Origin: GWC2-40-17 sp035400705
GTDB taxonomy: Bacteria; Patescibacteriota; Patescibacteriia; Magasanikbacterales; UBA10003
Assembly: GCA_035400705.1 (NCBI GenBank)
Contig: DAOMZV010000013.1
Coordinates: 1 to 24,934, forward strand
Direction of reading: 5' to 3'
Length of the DNA: 24,934 bases
The notes under the pieces: generated by a model
The model's database searches: none
Told to the model about the DNA's origin: nothing
What the model saw: only the letters and a program-made list of their open reading frames with translations
Made by a program: the position numbers and the translations under genes
Shown here: piece after piece, positions 14,623 to 21,732 of the stretch
How the letters are laid out: the number at the start of each line of letters is the position of its first letter
Position numbering within the stretch: the first letter of the stretch is position 1

Positions 14623-15014
14623 ATGAGTATATTTAAAATTTTTTTATCAGCTCTATCACTGAGGGCTGTGCTTGTCGAGATGGTTGGTGTCGAGTTTATC
14701 TTGACGCAGGGGAAAGGGAAGAATTCCGTTATGGGTATAGAGGAGACGCGAGTGACATTCTCGCGGTAGTTAAAGAACCGCCCAGGGAACCCTTGATATT
14801 TTTGTCTAAAGAAGAAGCTATAGTAGGCGCCCGGGTTAGCATCTGGGCTGGGTCTGAAAATTATCATTATGATGCCCATCAGGGTATTGGAACCATTTAT
14901 TGTATAGAAGGCCGGTGGGCGAGGGTTAATTTTCCTAGCGGGTATCATAATGATTGCCCCTTTGGGAAGGATCGATCTAACTTAATTTTGGTGGAACCGG
15001 CACCAAAAAAATAA
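14623..15014 (+). CDS. Frame-interrupted gene, SH3-like C-terminus; possible -1 frameshift
   Basis: From the ATG at 14623 the frame reads MSIFKIFL and soon leaves protein-like sequence, stopping near 14769. One frame back, from 14637 to the stop at 15012-15014, 125 codons read as a plausible protein: SSITEGCACRDGWCRVYLD, then DILAVVKEPPREPLIFLSK, then VGARVSIWAGS and GIGTIYCIEGRWARVNF, which resembles a small beta-barrel (SH3/KOW-like). That frame has no ATG or GTG; its first usual start is a TTG at 14793, which would waste half of it. The two frames meet at T7 (14639-14645), read T TTT TTA, a known -1 slippery heptamer. Either it is a programmed shift, one T is missing from the sequence, or the gene is decaying. 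Function unknown. Confidence 0.55.
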
Positions 15015-15025
15015 CAAACTAACAG

Positions 15026-15064
15026 AGACGCCAATTGGGCCAACTCCATGCGGCGTCTTTTTTA
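15026..15064 (+). terminator. Terminator after the frame-interrupted gene
   Basis: AGACGCC pairs with GGCGTCT around a 19-base loop and is followed by seven T, 12 bases past the stop. This supports the gene being a real transcription unit. Confidence 0.8.
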
Positions 15065-15068
15065 ATAA

Positions 15069-15099
15069 AAAAACTTGGTTGTTTTAAAACCAAGTTTTT
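15069..15099. terminator. Terminator after pnp
   Basis: An 11-bp stem (AAAACTTGGTT with AACCAAGTTTT) flanked by A and T runs ends the minus-strand pnp transcript and can also work on the plus strand. Confidence 0.85.
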
Positions 15100-15117
15100 A
15101 AATAGTCAATCTAAAAA

Positions 15118-17355
15118 TTATCTTCGTGGTCGTCTATCGTGTCCACCGCGCGAATTATCACGGCGAGGGGGGTGGGAATTACGTGGTCGATCAAATGCTG
15201 GAGCTTCTTGAAAACCTTCGGGTTTAGGTAAAAGAGATTTCATGGACAAATTAAGTCTACCCATATCATCAATTTCTTTAACTTGAACTTTAACTATGTT
15301 TCCAACTTTAACCACATCTTCAACCTTGTTAGTTCTTTCCCAAGCCATTTCAGAAATATGAACCAAACCTTCTTTGCCTGGTAAAATTTCTACGAACGCC
15401 CCAAAATCCATTAATCTAGTGACTGCGCCCTCATAAATTTCTCCAGCTTCGGGGACCTTAACAATATTTTTAACCATTTGTTCGGCCTTGTCTAAAGCTT
15501 CTTTGTTAACGGCTGTGATAGTAACAGTACCGTCTTGTTCAATATCGATTTCTACACCAGTAGCATCAATGATGCTATTAATAACTTTGCCACCCGGTCC
15601 AATCACTTCACGAATTTTATCAACTTCAATTTTAAAGGAGATTAAACGAGGAGCGAATGGGGATAATTCTGAACGAGGAGCGGCAATGGCAGAGTTCATA
15701 ATATCCAAAATTTGTAAACGAGCTTCACGAGAACGCAGGATAGTTTCTTTAACTAATTGTTCTGGAAGACCTGCCGTCTTGGTGTCTAATTGAATGGCTG
15801 TTATACCCACTGTAGTACCAGCAACTTTAAAGTCCATACCACCTTTACCATCTTCTAGATCTTGGAGGTCGGTTAAAAGTTTGTAGCTGTTACCGCCTTC
15901 GTTAAAATCTGAAGCCAAACCCATAGCAATACCTGCTACATGCCGTTTGATTGGTACACCGGCATCCATTAAAGATAGAGAAGATCCACAAGTAGAACCC
16001 ATTGACGAGGAACCATTAGAACCTAAAACTTCAGAAACAACTCGAATTGTGTAAGGAAATTCTTCTTTAGTTGGCAAAACAGGTAATAAGGCTTTTTCGG
16101 CTAAAGCACCATGACCAATTTCGCGACGACCTGGACCACGCATTGGGCCAACTTCGCCCACGCTGTAAGGGGGAAAATTGTAGTGATGCATGTAGCGTTT
16201 TTTAGAAGTACCTTCTACCCCCTCGAGGGTTTGCACAGCGGCTGGAGAACCCAAAGTAACTGTACTGAGAACCTGAGTTTCACCACGGGAAAACAAAGCA
16301 GAACCGTGGGTGCGAGGTAATAAACTCACATCAGCGGTCAGGGTTCGAATTTCGGTTAAAGCACGACCGTCTACGCGTTTGCCTTCATTAATAATTCTGT
16401 CGGTGATAAACGATTCAACCAATAATTTATAATTATCAAAAACAAATTTACGACGGTCTTTGCCGATGTTTTGTTCTTGTAGATATTTTTCCAAATCGGC
16501 TGCTAAATTACTAAAAGCAGATAATCTTTCAGCTTTGATTTTTAATTCTTTTTCAAAAAAGTATTTAGCTACGTTTTGGCTAATGAAAGTTTTGGCTAAT
16601 TCCAATAGCTGGTTTTCATCGGTGGCAGTAGTTTCATCATTAACATCCAAATCTTGTCCTAAAACAACTTTTTCTTTGCCCACTGCAGACTGAACTTCTT
16701 TGATTAAATCAATAGCTGTTCCTATGTGTTTTTGACCGAAAGAAATCGCTTCTAAAATAGTGTCTTCTGGAATTTCATTTGCTCCGGCTTCTAGCATAAT
16801 AACTTTTTCCGGGGTGCCAGCGATGACTATATCCATTACACTTTTTTCGCGAGCTTCATAAGATGGGTTGATAACCCACTCACCATCAATTTGTCCGACC
16901 CTAATACCGCCAATAGGACCTTGCCAAGGAATGTTGGAAATAGCTAAAGCACAAGAAGCAGCGACTAAACCCAAGATATCAGGATCGTTTTCTCCATCAA
17001 AAGATAAAGTAGAAACGATAGTCTGAACTTCATGTCGCATGGTCTCATTAAATAAAGGACGGATAGCGCGATCAATCATACGACCAGATAAAACCGATTC
17101 ATCAGAAGCCTTGCCTTCACGTTTGATAAAACGGGAACCTTTAATAATACCAGCGGCGTAAAGTTTTTCTTCAAATTCCACCATCAAAGGAAAGAAATCA
17201 ACCCCTTCGCGGGGTTTTTGACTCATAACGGCGGTAGCTAAAACAACTGTATCACCGTATTGAACGGTGCAGGAACCATTAGTCTGGTTGGTAAAACGTC
17301 CAACCTCGATGGAGAGTTCTTTGCCTCCCCACATCTTAGAGAATTTTTGAACCAT
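15118..17355 (-). CDS. pnp: Polyribonucleotide nucleotidyltransferase (PNPase)
   Basis: A 3'-to-5' exoribonuclease using phosphate, central to RNA decay. The 745 residues contain all family parts: a first RNase PH domain (1-210), an alpha-helical linker, a second RNase PH domain with GPGRREIGHGALAEKAL and the SNGSSSMGSTCGSSL segment, a KH domain with VIGPGGKVINSI (about 560-620), and an S1 domain with GAVTRLMDFGAFVEILPGKEGLVHISEM (quoted in part; about 625-697). A short basic Arg/Gly/His tail (HPPRRDNSRGGHDRRPRR) ends it, probably binding RNA. It lies downstream of rpsO and the NYN gene, and a long leader hairpin precedes it. Confidence 0.97.
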   Translation of the reverse strand: MVQKFSKMWGGKELSIEVGRFTNQTNGSCTVQYGDTVVLATAVMSQKPREGVDFFPLMVEFEEKLYAAGIIKGSRFIKREGKASDESVLSGRMIDRAIRPLFNETMRHEVQTIVSTLSFDGENDPDILGLVAASCALAISNIPWQGPIGGIRVGQIDGEWVINPSYEAREKSVMDIVIAGTPEKVIMLEAGANEIPEDTILEAISFGQKHIGTAIDLIKEVQSAVGKEKVVLGQDLDVNDETTATDENQLLELAKTFISQNVAKYFFEKELKIKAERLSAFSNLAADLEKYLQEQNIGKDRRKFVFDNYKLLVESFITDRIINEGKRVDGRALTEIRTLTADVSLLPRTHGSALFSRGETQVLSTVTLGSPAAVQTLEGVEGTSKKRYMHHYNFPPYSVGEVGPMRGPGRREIGHGALAEKALLPVLPTKEEFPYTIRVVSEVLGSNGSSSMGSTCGSSLSLMDAGVPIKRHVAGIAMGLASDFNEGGNSYKLLTDLQDLEDGKGGMDFKVAGTTVGITAIQLDTKTAGLPEQLVKETILRSREARLQILDIMNSAIAAPRSELSPFAPRLISFKIEVDKIREVIGPGGKVINSIIDATGVEIDIEQDGTVTITAVNKEALDKAEQMVKNIVKVPEAGEIYEGAVTRLMDFGAFVEILPGKEGLVHISEMAWERTNKVEDVVKVGNIVKVQVKEIDDMGRLNLSMKSLLPKPEGFQEAPAFDRPRNSHPPRRDNSRGGHDRRPRR

Positions 17356-17372
17356 ATATCTCTTTTGTTAAT

Positions 17373-17422
17373 GCTGGTCCAAAAGCTGAAGACCTAAAAG
17401 GTCTCTGTGTCTTTGGATCAGC
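17373..17422 (-). promoter_or_regulatory. Long hairpin in the pnp leader
   Basis: GCTGGTCCAAAAG pairs with CTTTGGATCAGC, with an inner AGACC/GGTCT arm, making a nearly continuous 50-base hairpin ending 18 bases before the pnp ATG. There is no T tract, so it is not a terminator. In Escherichia coli a comparable pnp leader hairpin is cut by RNase III as part of PNPase autoregulation; the same role here is inferred. Confidence 0.65.
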
Positions 17423-17459
17423 TTGAATTAATTTTTTAATTGTTAATTAAAAGAACAAC

Positions 17460-17999
17460 CTATTTTTTGTATCTTTTAAACGATTTTTTTTCTGGCAAAC
17501 GATCCATCATTAAAAATCTTTTTTTATCGCCAGATAAATCAGTAAAACCATCAGCTTCTTCAATTAGTTTGGAAGAAGTAGTTTCTTTAAAAGCCATTAC
17601 TTCCACCTGTTTTCCCTGGTTTTGTAAATATTCTACTAAAGGTAGATAATCACCATCACCGGAAACTAAAATAATAGCATCTAAGCTAGGCGAGAGACGA
17701 ATCGCATCAATGGCAATACCCACATCCCAATCGGCTTTTTTAGCTCCGCCAAAAAAAATTTGTAAATCTTTTTCTTTGGTTTCTATACCTAAATTAGTGA
17801 GAGCGGTAAAAAAAGAGCGCTCTTCACCGGCTGGAGTTTTAACCACATAAGCAATAGCGCGGATCAGTTTGCGATCGGCCACACCCTCTTTAACAATTTC
17901 CCCAAAATTAACCTTAGCGTCAAAAAGATTTTTGGCACTATAATAAAGATTTTGCACATCAATGAAGATGCCAACACGTTGTTCGGGGTGTTTAATCAT
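17460..17999 (-). CDS. NYN-domain (LabA/DUF88) PIN-like ribonuclease
   Basis: A 179-residue protein with the whole NYN fold of the PIN-like nuclease superfamily. The acidic active-site motifs are visible: GIFIDVQNLYYSA near the N-terminus, KKADWDVGIAIDAIRL in the middle, and IILVSGDGDYLPLVEYL after it, followed by SSKLIEEADGFTDL. The C-terminus is short and basic (KKSFKRYKK). It probably cleaves RNA. It sits between rpsO and pnp, 53 bases from the former and 104 from the latter, on the same strand, which places it in the RNA-decay/translation cluster. Confidence 0.9.
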   Translation of the reverse strand: MIKHPEQRVGIFIDVQNLYYSAKNLFDAKVNFGEIVKEGVADRKLIRAIAYVVKTPAGEERSFFTALTNLGIETKEKDLQIFFGGAKKADWDVGIAIDAIRLSPSLDAIILVSGDGDYLPLVEYLQNQGKQVEVMAFKETTSSKLIEEADGFTDLSGDKKRFLMMDRLPEKKSFKRYKK

Positions 18000-18052
18000 A
18001 TTTTTAAAGTTATTAGAAGCTAAAAGACGCGTAAGAAACGCGCCTTTTTAGT

Positions 18053-18382
18053 TTATGCTTTAACTTCGTCAGCGGGGATATCAACTTCTTCGTCTAATTC
18101 TTTTTCCACGGCGACAGTCTTTTTAATTTTTAGTTTAGCAACTAAATCAGTGTAGCTCTTAGGATTTTCTCGGGATAGATATTTTAATAATCTTCTTCTT
18201 TCATTAACTTTGCGTAATAAACCGCGACGAGAGGAATTATCTTTACGGTGCTCTTTTAAGTGTTTGGAGAGCTCGGCAATTTCTTCGGTCAAAATAGCAA
18301 TTTGGACCTCGGTAGAACCAGTATCATTGGCATGAGTCTTGTATTTTTCAATGATACGCAACTTGGCTTTTTTGTCTAACAT
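18053..18382 (-). CDS. rpsO: 30S ribosomal protein S15 with acidic C-terminal extension
   Basis: S15 binds the central domain of 16S rRNA and starts platform assembly. Residues 1-89 are the standard protein, with THANDTGSTEVQIAILTEEI, HLKEHRKDNSSRRGLL and the NERRRLLKYL segment. Residues 90-109 add an acidic tail (VEKELDEEVDIPADEVKA) not found in typical S15, which is about 88-89 residues long. The leader of about 100 bases is strongly structured and the promoter is a full consensus. The rpsO-pnp order is classic, here with the NYN gene inserted. Confidence 0.96.
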   Translation of the reverse strand: MLDKKAKLRIIEKYKTHANDTGSTEVQIAILTEEIAELSKHLKEHRKDNSSRRGLLRKVNERRRLLKYLSRENPKSYTDLVAKLKIKKTVAVEKELDEEVDIPADEVKA

Positions 18383-18389
18383 AAAATAA

Positions 18390-18482
18390 AATTCGGCGTT
18401 TTTTTATCCAAGCCTCAGCAACGCCATCCCTTAAAATAAGGGTTCGCTGGGTTTGGCCTCTTGAAAGATCAAGAGAAAAATT
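18390..18482 (-). promoter_or_regulatory. Structured rpsO leader, possible S15 autoregulatory element
   Basis: On the minus strand the leader holds CTCTTGA/TCAAGAG, then CCCTTA/TAAGGG nested in a larger arm pairing CCAA...CAGCG with CGTTG...TTGG. S15 represses its own mRNA through leader structures in several bacteria, and those structures differ between phyla. That this is one is inferred from position and pairing. Confidence 0.55.
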
Positions 18483-18492
18483 AAGTAAATTC

Positions 18493-18521
18493 ATTATAGC
18501 ATTATAAGTAGAATTTGTCAA
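18493..18521 (-). promoter_or_regulatory. Consensus rpsO promoter
   Basis: Minus-strand TTGACA (18516-18521), a 17-bp spacer and TATAAT (18493-18498), a full consensus match. Confidence 0.92.
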
Positions 18522-18627
18522 GATTACTTTCATCTCTAGTAGTTAAAATTTAGTTATTTTTATGTTATAATTTAAAAGAGAAAGAGGCTAGATTAGTTTT
18601 AGGTTGTTGTTAGATACAAGGCGAGGG

Positions 18628-18656
18628 TTGACAAGAAAGGCCAAATTTAGTATAAT
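18628..18656 (+). promoter_or_regulatory. Consensus promoter of rpmF-nusB-rnc
   Basis: TTGACA (18628-18633), a 17-bp spacer and TATAAT (18651-18656), 30 bases before the rpmF ATG. Together with the rpsO promoter it forms a divergent pair about 107 bases apart. Confidence 0.92.
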
Positions 18657-18685
18657 TATCTTTAATTGAATTTAATTTTAATTTT

Positions 18686-18859
18686 ATGGGTCTACCTGGA
18701 CATCGTCGTACTTCATCTCACAAGCGTCGTCGTGCCGCTCATTTTGCTACTAAACCAGAACAATTAACTGTTTGCAGCAAGTGTAAAAAACCAGTCAAGC
18801 CACATTTTGCTTGCAGCTTTTGTGGTAACTATCGCGGACGCACTGTCAAAACAAAATAA
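18686..18859 (+). CDS. rpmF: 50S ribosomal protein L32
   Basis: A 57-residue basic protein starting MGLPGHRRTSSHKRRRAAH, followed by LTVCSKCKKPVKPHFACSFC (four cysteines, a zinc ribbon) and ending YRGRTVKTK. Position of the cysteines and the basic N-terminus identify L32 of the zinc-binding (C+) type. The ATG follows a consensus promoter with a short, AT-rich leader. nusB starts 51 bases later on the same strand. Confidence 0.94.
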   Translation: MGLPGHRRTSSHKRRRAAHFATKPEQLTVCSKCKKPVKPHFACSFCGNYRGRTVKTK

Positions 18860-18910
18860 TTTTTCTGTTTTAAAAAACGGAAAATTGAAAAATAATAATT
18901 TGTTCTTTGT

Positions 18911-19402
18911 ATGTCTAATCGACACTTGGCTCGTTCCATTGCCATGCAATCCCTGTATCAATGGGATTTTAATGGACAATCTCAAAAAGGCTTAGACGAT
19001 ATTGTTATTTTTAATTTAAAAGAGTTTGCTCCTGATTTTGATGATAAGGGGTTTACTTTGGATTTAGTTAAAGGAGTAATTGAAAAAAAAGAGAAGATTG
19101 ACCAGATGATTGAAAAGTATGCACCCGAATGGCCTATCGCGCAGATTACCTTAGTTGACCGCAATATTTTACGTTTAGGAATCTATGAGTTAAAGTTTGT
19201 CGAAGAAATTCCTTCCAAAGTAGCTATTAATGAAGCGATAGAATTAGCCAAGAGTTTTGGTGGTAATGCTTCGGGGAAATTTGTTAACGGAGTTTTGGGC
19301 GCAATCTATCGGGAGATGACAGAAAAAAATGAATTGAAAAAAATTGATACAGAAGAAAAAGAACAAAAAACCGAAGTAGCTAACCCAGCGAATAAAGAAT
19401 AA
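18911..19402 (+). CDS. nusB: Transcription antitermination factor NusB
   Basis: NusB with S10 binds boxA RNA and supports antitermination of rRNA transcription. The 163-residue product begins SNRHLARSIAMQSLYQWDF and ends its fold with the signature VAINEAIELAKSFGGNASGKFVNGVLGAI (quoted in fragments: AINEAIELAKSFG, KFVNGVLGAI). A charged tail of about 25 residues (EKNELKKIDTEEKEQKTEV) extends it beyond typical NusB. Gene order rpmF-nusB-rnc indicates an RNA-related operon; rnc starts 36 bases after the stop. Confidence 0.95.
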   Translation: MSNRHLARSIAMQSLYQWDFNGQSQKGLDDIVIFNLKEFAPDFDDKGFTLDLVKGVIEKKEKIDQMIEKYAPEWPIAQITLVDRNILRLGIYELKFVEEIPSKVAINEAIELAKSFGGNASGKFVNGVLGAIYREMTEKNELKKIDTEEKEQKTEVANPANKE

Positions 19403-19438
19403 TAATTTATAATTTTAGTAAAGACTTAATTAAAAGTT

Positions 19439-20128
19439 ATGAAAGAAATAGAGTTGTTAGAAAAAAATATTGGCGTAACTTTTAAAGATAAAAATCTTCT
19501 CAAACAATCTGTTACCCATCGTTCTTATTTAAATGAACACCCTGATTTTGGTTTGGGTCACAATGAACGTTTGGAGTTTTTAGGTGATGCGGTTTTGGAA
19601 TTAGTGGTTACAGAATATTTATTTAATAATTTTGATAATCCAGAAGGAGAATTAACTAATTGGCGTGCAAGTTTGGTTAATGCCAAAATTCTTTCCGGTA
19701 TTGCTAAAGATTTGGGGATTGAGGATTTTTTGTTTTTAAGTCGTGGCGAGTCAAAGGATAAAGATACTAAGGCTCGTCAATATATTTTGGCTAATGCGAT
19801 CGAGGCAGTTATCGGAGCAATTTACCAAGATCGAGGTTGGGACGAGGCCAAAAATTTTATCCATCGTTTTGTCACTATTCATTTAAATACTATTTTAGAA
19901 AACCAACTATACATTGATCCTAAAAGTAATTTTCAGGAATTGGCTCAAGAAAAAATTGGGATTACTCCTAATTATAAAGTTTTAAAAGAAGAAGGTCCGG
20001 ATCACGCCAAAAATTTTACCGTGGCTGTTTATTTGGATAAAGAAGAAGTGGCCCAAGGTGAAGGCACTTCTAAACAAGAAGCGCAAACAGCGGCGGCTCG
20101 GGAAGCAATAAAAGTAAAAGGTTGGTAA
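19439..20128 (+). CDS. rnc: Ribonuclease III
   Basis: A dimeric double-strand-specific endoribonuclease that matures rRNA and cuts mRNA leaders. It has 229 residues, normal for the family. The catalytic signature HNERLEFLGDAVLELVVTEY is intact (about residues 41-60), the second acidic cluster is at ANAIEAVIGAIYQD, and a double-stranded RNA-binding domain fills about 158-229 (NFQELAQEKIGITPNYKVL ... EGTSKQEAQTAAAREAI). The likely targets in this window are the pnp leader hairpin and the 23S precursor. It ends ten bases before tRNA-Arg. Confidence 0.97.
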   Translation: MKEIELLEKNIGVTFKDKNLLKQSVTHRSYLNEHPDFGLGHNERLEFLGDAVLELVVTEYLFNNFDNPEGELTNWRASLVNAKILSGIAKDLGIEDFLFLSRGESKDKDTKARQYILANAIEAVIGAIYQDRGWDEAKNFIHRFVTIHLNTILENQLYIDPKSNFQELAQEKIGITPNYKVLKEEGPDHAKNFTVAVYLDKEEVAQGEGTSKQEAQTAAAREAIKVKGW

Positions 20129-20138
20129 GGTCAATCGA

Positions 20139-20210
20139 GCCCTCGTAGCTCAATGGATAGAGCATCGGTCTTCGGAACCGAGGATGCGGGTTCGATTCCT
20201 GCCGGGGGCA
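20139..20210 (+). tRNA. tRNA-Arg (anticodon TCG)
   Basis: A full cloverleaf: acceptor GCCCTCG/CGGGGGC, D arm GCTC/GAGC, anticodon stem TCGGT/ACCGA with loop CTTCGGA (anticodon TCG, reads CGA/CGN), T arm GCGGG TTCGATT CCTGC, discriminator A. CCA is not encoded. It follows rnc closely and could be released from the same transcript. Confidence 0.95.
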
Positions 20211-20236
20211 AATAGTAATTTTTTGAAAGTATTCAA

Positions 20237-20257
20237 ACGCCCTGTTGGGTGTTTTTT
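20237..20257 (+). terminator. Terminator after tRNA-Arg
   Basis: ACGCCC pairs with GGGTGT (one G-U) around TGTT, followed by five or more T. Confidence 0.85.
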
Positions 20258-20276
20258 GTTTAAGGTGTATTTTTCT

Positions 20277-20295
20277 ATTGCAAATAATTTGCAAT
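20277..20295. promoter_or_regulatory. 9-1-9 palindrome, probable Fur/Zur-family operator
   Basis: ATTGCAAAT-A-ATTTGCAAT is a perfect inverted repeat. Its core TGCAAAT-A-ATTTGCA has the 7-1-7 form of Fur-family boxes. It overlaps the -35 and spacer of the promoter (TTGCAA 20278-20283, TAGACT 20301-20306, 17 bp) for the regulator gene that starts at 20315, so autorepression is likely. Confidence 0.75.
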
Positions 20296-20314
20296 TATGT
20301 TAGACTATTGATGT

Positions 20315-20692
20315 ATGGAAAAAATTATTTTAAAAATATTAGCTGCCGGCTATAAACTCACTACTCCTCGTTTGGCTGTAATTAAAAAAATGTCTCAAGA
20401 ACACAGGCCTCTGTCGGCTCGGGATTTATCTAAAAAAATTAAAATGATTGATCAGGTTTCAGTTTATCGTACTCTTAGTTTATTGGTTGAGTTGGGAGTA
20501 GCCAACGCTCAAATAATTGACAAAGAAAAAATATATTGTTTGTCCGGGCAACCCCACCATCATATTGTTTGCAAAAAATGTGGGTACACGGAAGAAGTAG
20601 AGTGTCACCATCATTTTAATAAATTTAAAAATTTTATTAATGTACACCATCAGTTAACATTAACTGGTTTGTGTCACAAATGCTCAAAGTAA
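20315..20692 (+). CDS. Fur family metalloregulator, probably Zur-like
   Basis: A 125-residue DNA-binding repressor. The winged helix is at 1-75 (KLTTPRLAVIKKM ... SARDLSKKI ... VSVYRTLSLLVELGV). The dimerisation domain holds the regulatory metal site HHHIVCKKCG and a second CxxC in CHKC at the C-terminus, making the structural zinc site; VECHHH adds further ligands. The stop is only four bases before the ZIP transporter ATG, so both belong to one unit controlled by the palindrome at 20277-20295. Zinc, rather than iron, is suggested by the ZIP partner. With the -10 ending nine bases before the ATG, the message would be almost leaderless. Confidence 0.9.
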   Translation: MEKIILKILAAGYKLTTPRLAVIKKMSQEHRPLSARDLSKKIKMIDQVSVYRTLSLLVELGVANAQIIDKEKIYCLSGQPHHHIVCKKCGYTEEVECHHHFNKFKNFINVHHQLTLTGLCHKCSK

Positions 20693-20696
20693 TTTT

Positions 20697-21467
20697 ATGA
20701 ATGTTTTAGTTAATTCTATTTTAGCAGCCTTTATTGTTAGTATTATTTCTTTTGTTGGTGTTTTATCTTTGGTTTTTAAAGATAAAATCTTGAAAAGGAT
20801 TGTTTTTTACCTAGTGGCTATTTCAGCTGGCTCGTTAATGGGAAGTGCTTTTTTACATTTAATTCCCGAATCATTGGAAAGTGTCGCTGGGGAAGGAGAT
20901 TGGGGTATAGAAAAGATTTTTATAACCGTTTTGATTGGGTTTGCTATGTTTTTTATTTTAGAAAGAGTTCTGCATTGGCATCATTGTCATAAAAATAACG
21001 GGGAGACTTGCGAGGTTCATCCGTTTACTTATTTAAATTTAATTGGTGACGGATTGCATAACTTTATTGATGGTGTAGTGATTGTTGCTGCTTTTTCTTT
21101 AAGTCCGGTTTTAGGTTTTACTACTACTATTGGTATGATTTTGCACGAAGTTCCTCAGGAAATTTCTGATTTTGGTGTTTTAATTTATGGCGGATTAACT
21201 AAGGTTAAGGCTTTGTTTTTTAATTTTTTTTCTGGTCTGTTGGCTGTCTTGGGCGTGCTTTGCGGTTTTGTTTTGGTTAGTTTTGTGCAAGGAATAATTC
21301 CACTTTTAGTGGGAATTACAGCTGGAGGTTTTATTTATATCTCAGCTTCCGATTTAATTCCCGAACTACATAAAGAGGCTAAATTTTCTAAATCTTTAAT
21401 TGCCTTTTTTTGTTTTTTTGCTGGTTTGGTTTTAATGTTTTTTTTAAGAATGGGCCACGGCCACTAA
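20697..21467 (+). CDS. ZIP family divalent metal transporter
   Basis: A 256-residue membrane protein with about eight hydrophobic segments. The binuclear metal site typical of ZIP proteins is visible: HNFIDG in segment 4 (LNLIGDGLHNFIDGVVIV) and HEVPQE in segment 5 (IGMILHEVPQEISDFGVL). Family members usually have HExPHE here; the second histidine is a glutamine. A His/Cys-rich cytoplasmic loop, HWHHCHKNNGETCEVHP, lies before segment 4, and the C-terminus ends GHGH. It should import zinc, possibly iron or manganese, under control of the coupled Fur-like regulator. Confidence 0.92.
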   Translation: MNVLVNSILAAFIVSIISFVGVLSLVFKDKILKRIVFYLVAISAGSLMGSAFLHLIPESLESVAGEGDWGIEKIFITVLIGFAMFFILERVLHWHHCHKNNGETCEVHPFTYLNLIGDGLHNFIDGVVIVAAFSLSPVLGFTTTIGMILHEVPQEISDFGVLIYGGLTKVKALFFNFFSGLLAVLGVLCGFVLVSFVQGIIPLLVGITAGGFIYISASDLIPELHKEAKFSKSLIAFFCFFAGLVLMFFLRMGHGH

Positions 21468-21483
21468 ATTAAAAATAAAAAAT

Positions 21484-21509
21484 AACCGGGCTAAAAGGTC
21501 CGGTTTTTT
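21484..21509 (+). terminator. Terminator after the ZIP gene
   Basis: AACCGG pairs with CCGGTT around a 10-base loop, followed by T4. Confidence 0.85.
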
Positions 21510-21521
21510 GCTTAGTTTTAA

Positions 21522-21556
21522 GCCATTACTTTTAACAAGGTAGTGGTTTTTTTATT
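21522..21556 (+). terminator. Second, tandem terminator
   Basis: CCATTAC pairs with GTAGTGG (one G-U) around a 10-base loop, then T7. It lies just after the first terminator and may insulate the tRNA-Lys unit. Confidence 0.65.
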
Positions 21557-21573
21557 AGTTAAAGTTTTAAAGT

Positions 21574-21602
21574 TTGACAAAAATAAAAAAAACCATTATT
21601 TT
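21574..21602 (+). promoter_or_regulatory. tRNA-Lys promoter
   Basis: TTGACA (21574-21579), 17 bp, TATTTT (21597-21602), 12 bases before the tRNA. Confidence 0.65.
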
Positions 21603-21614
21603 ATAGTTACTTTT

Positions 21615-21689
21615 GCGCTGCTAGCTCAATGGTAGAGCAAACGCCTCTTAAGCGTAAGGTTCTGGGTTCGAATCCCAGGCGGCGCACCA
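21615..21689 (+). tRNA. tRNA-Lys (anticodon CTT), CCA encoded
   Basis: Acceptor GCGCTGC/GCGGCGC, D arm GCTC/GAGC, anticodon loop CTCTTAA (anticodon CTT, reads AAG), T arm CTGGG TTCGAAT CCCAG, discriminator A and an encoded CCA (21687-21689). The first anticodon-stem pair is A-A. Confidence 0.95.
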
Positions 21690-21697
21690 GACTTTTA

Positions 21698-21727
21698 ACA
21701 GGAATCTTTAGTAGGTTTCTGTTTTTT
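21698..21727 (+). terminator. Terminator after tRNA-Lys
   Basis: ACAGGAATC pairs with GGTTTCTGT (two G-U pairs) around a 7-base loop, then T5. Confidence 0.8.
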
Positions 21728-21732
21728 ATTTA

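Noticed and set aside
14648..14665. CTCTATCACTGA, a 12-base match to a TetR operator
   Set aside because: Only one half and part of the centre match; the required symmetry is absent and the bases lie within the frame-interrupted gene.
14607..14948. A 113-codon minus-strand frame
   Set aside because: It is the antisense shadow of the protein-like plus-strand frame at 14637-15014, which ends in a proper terminator.
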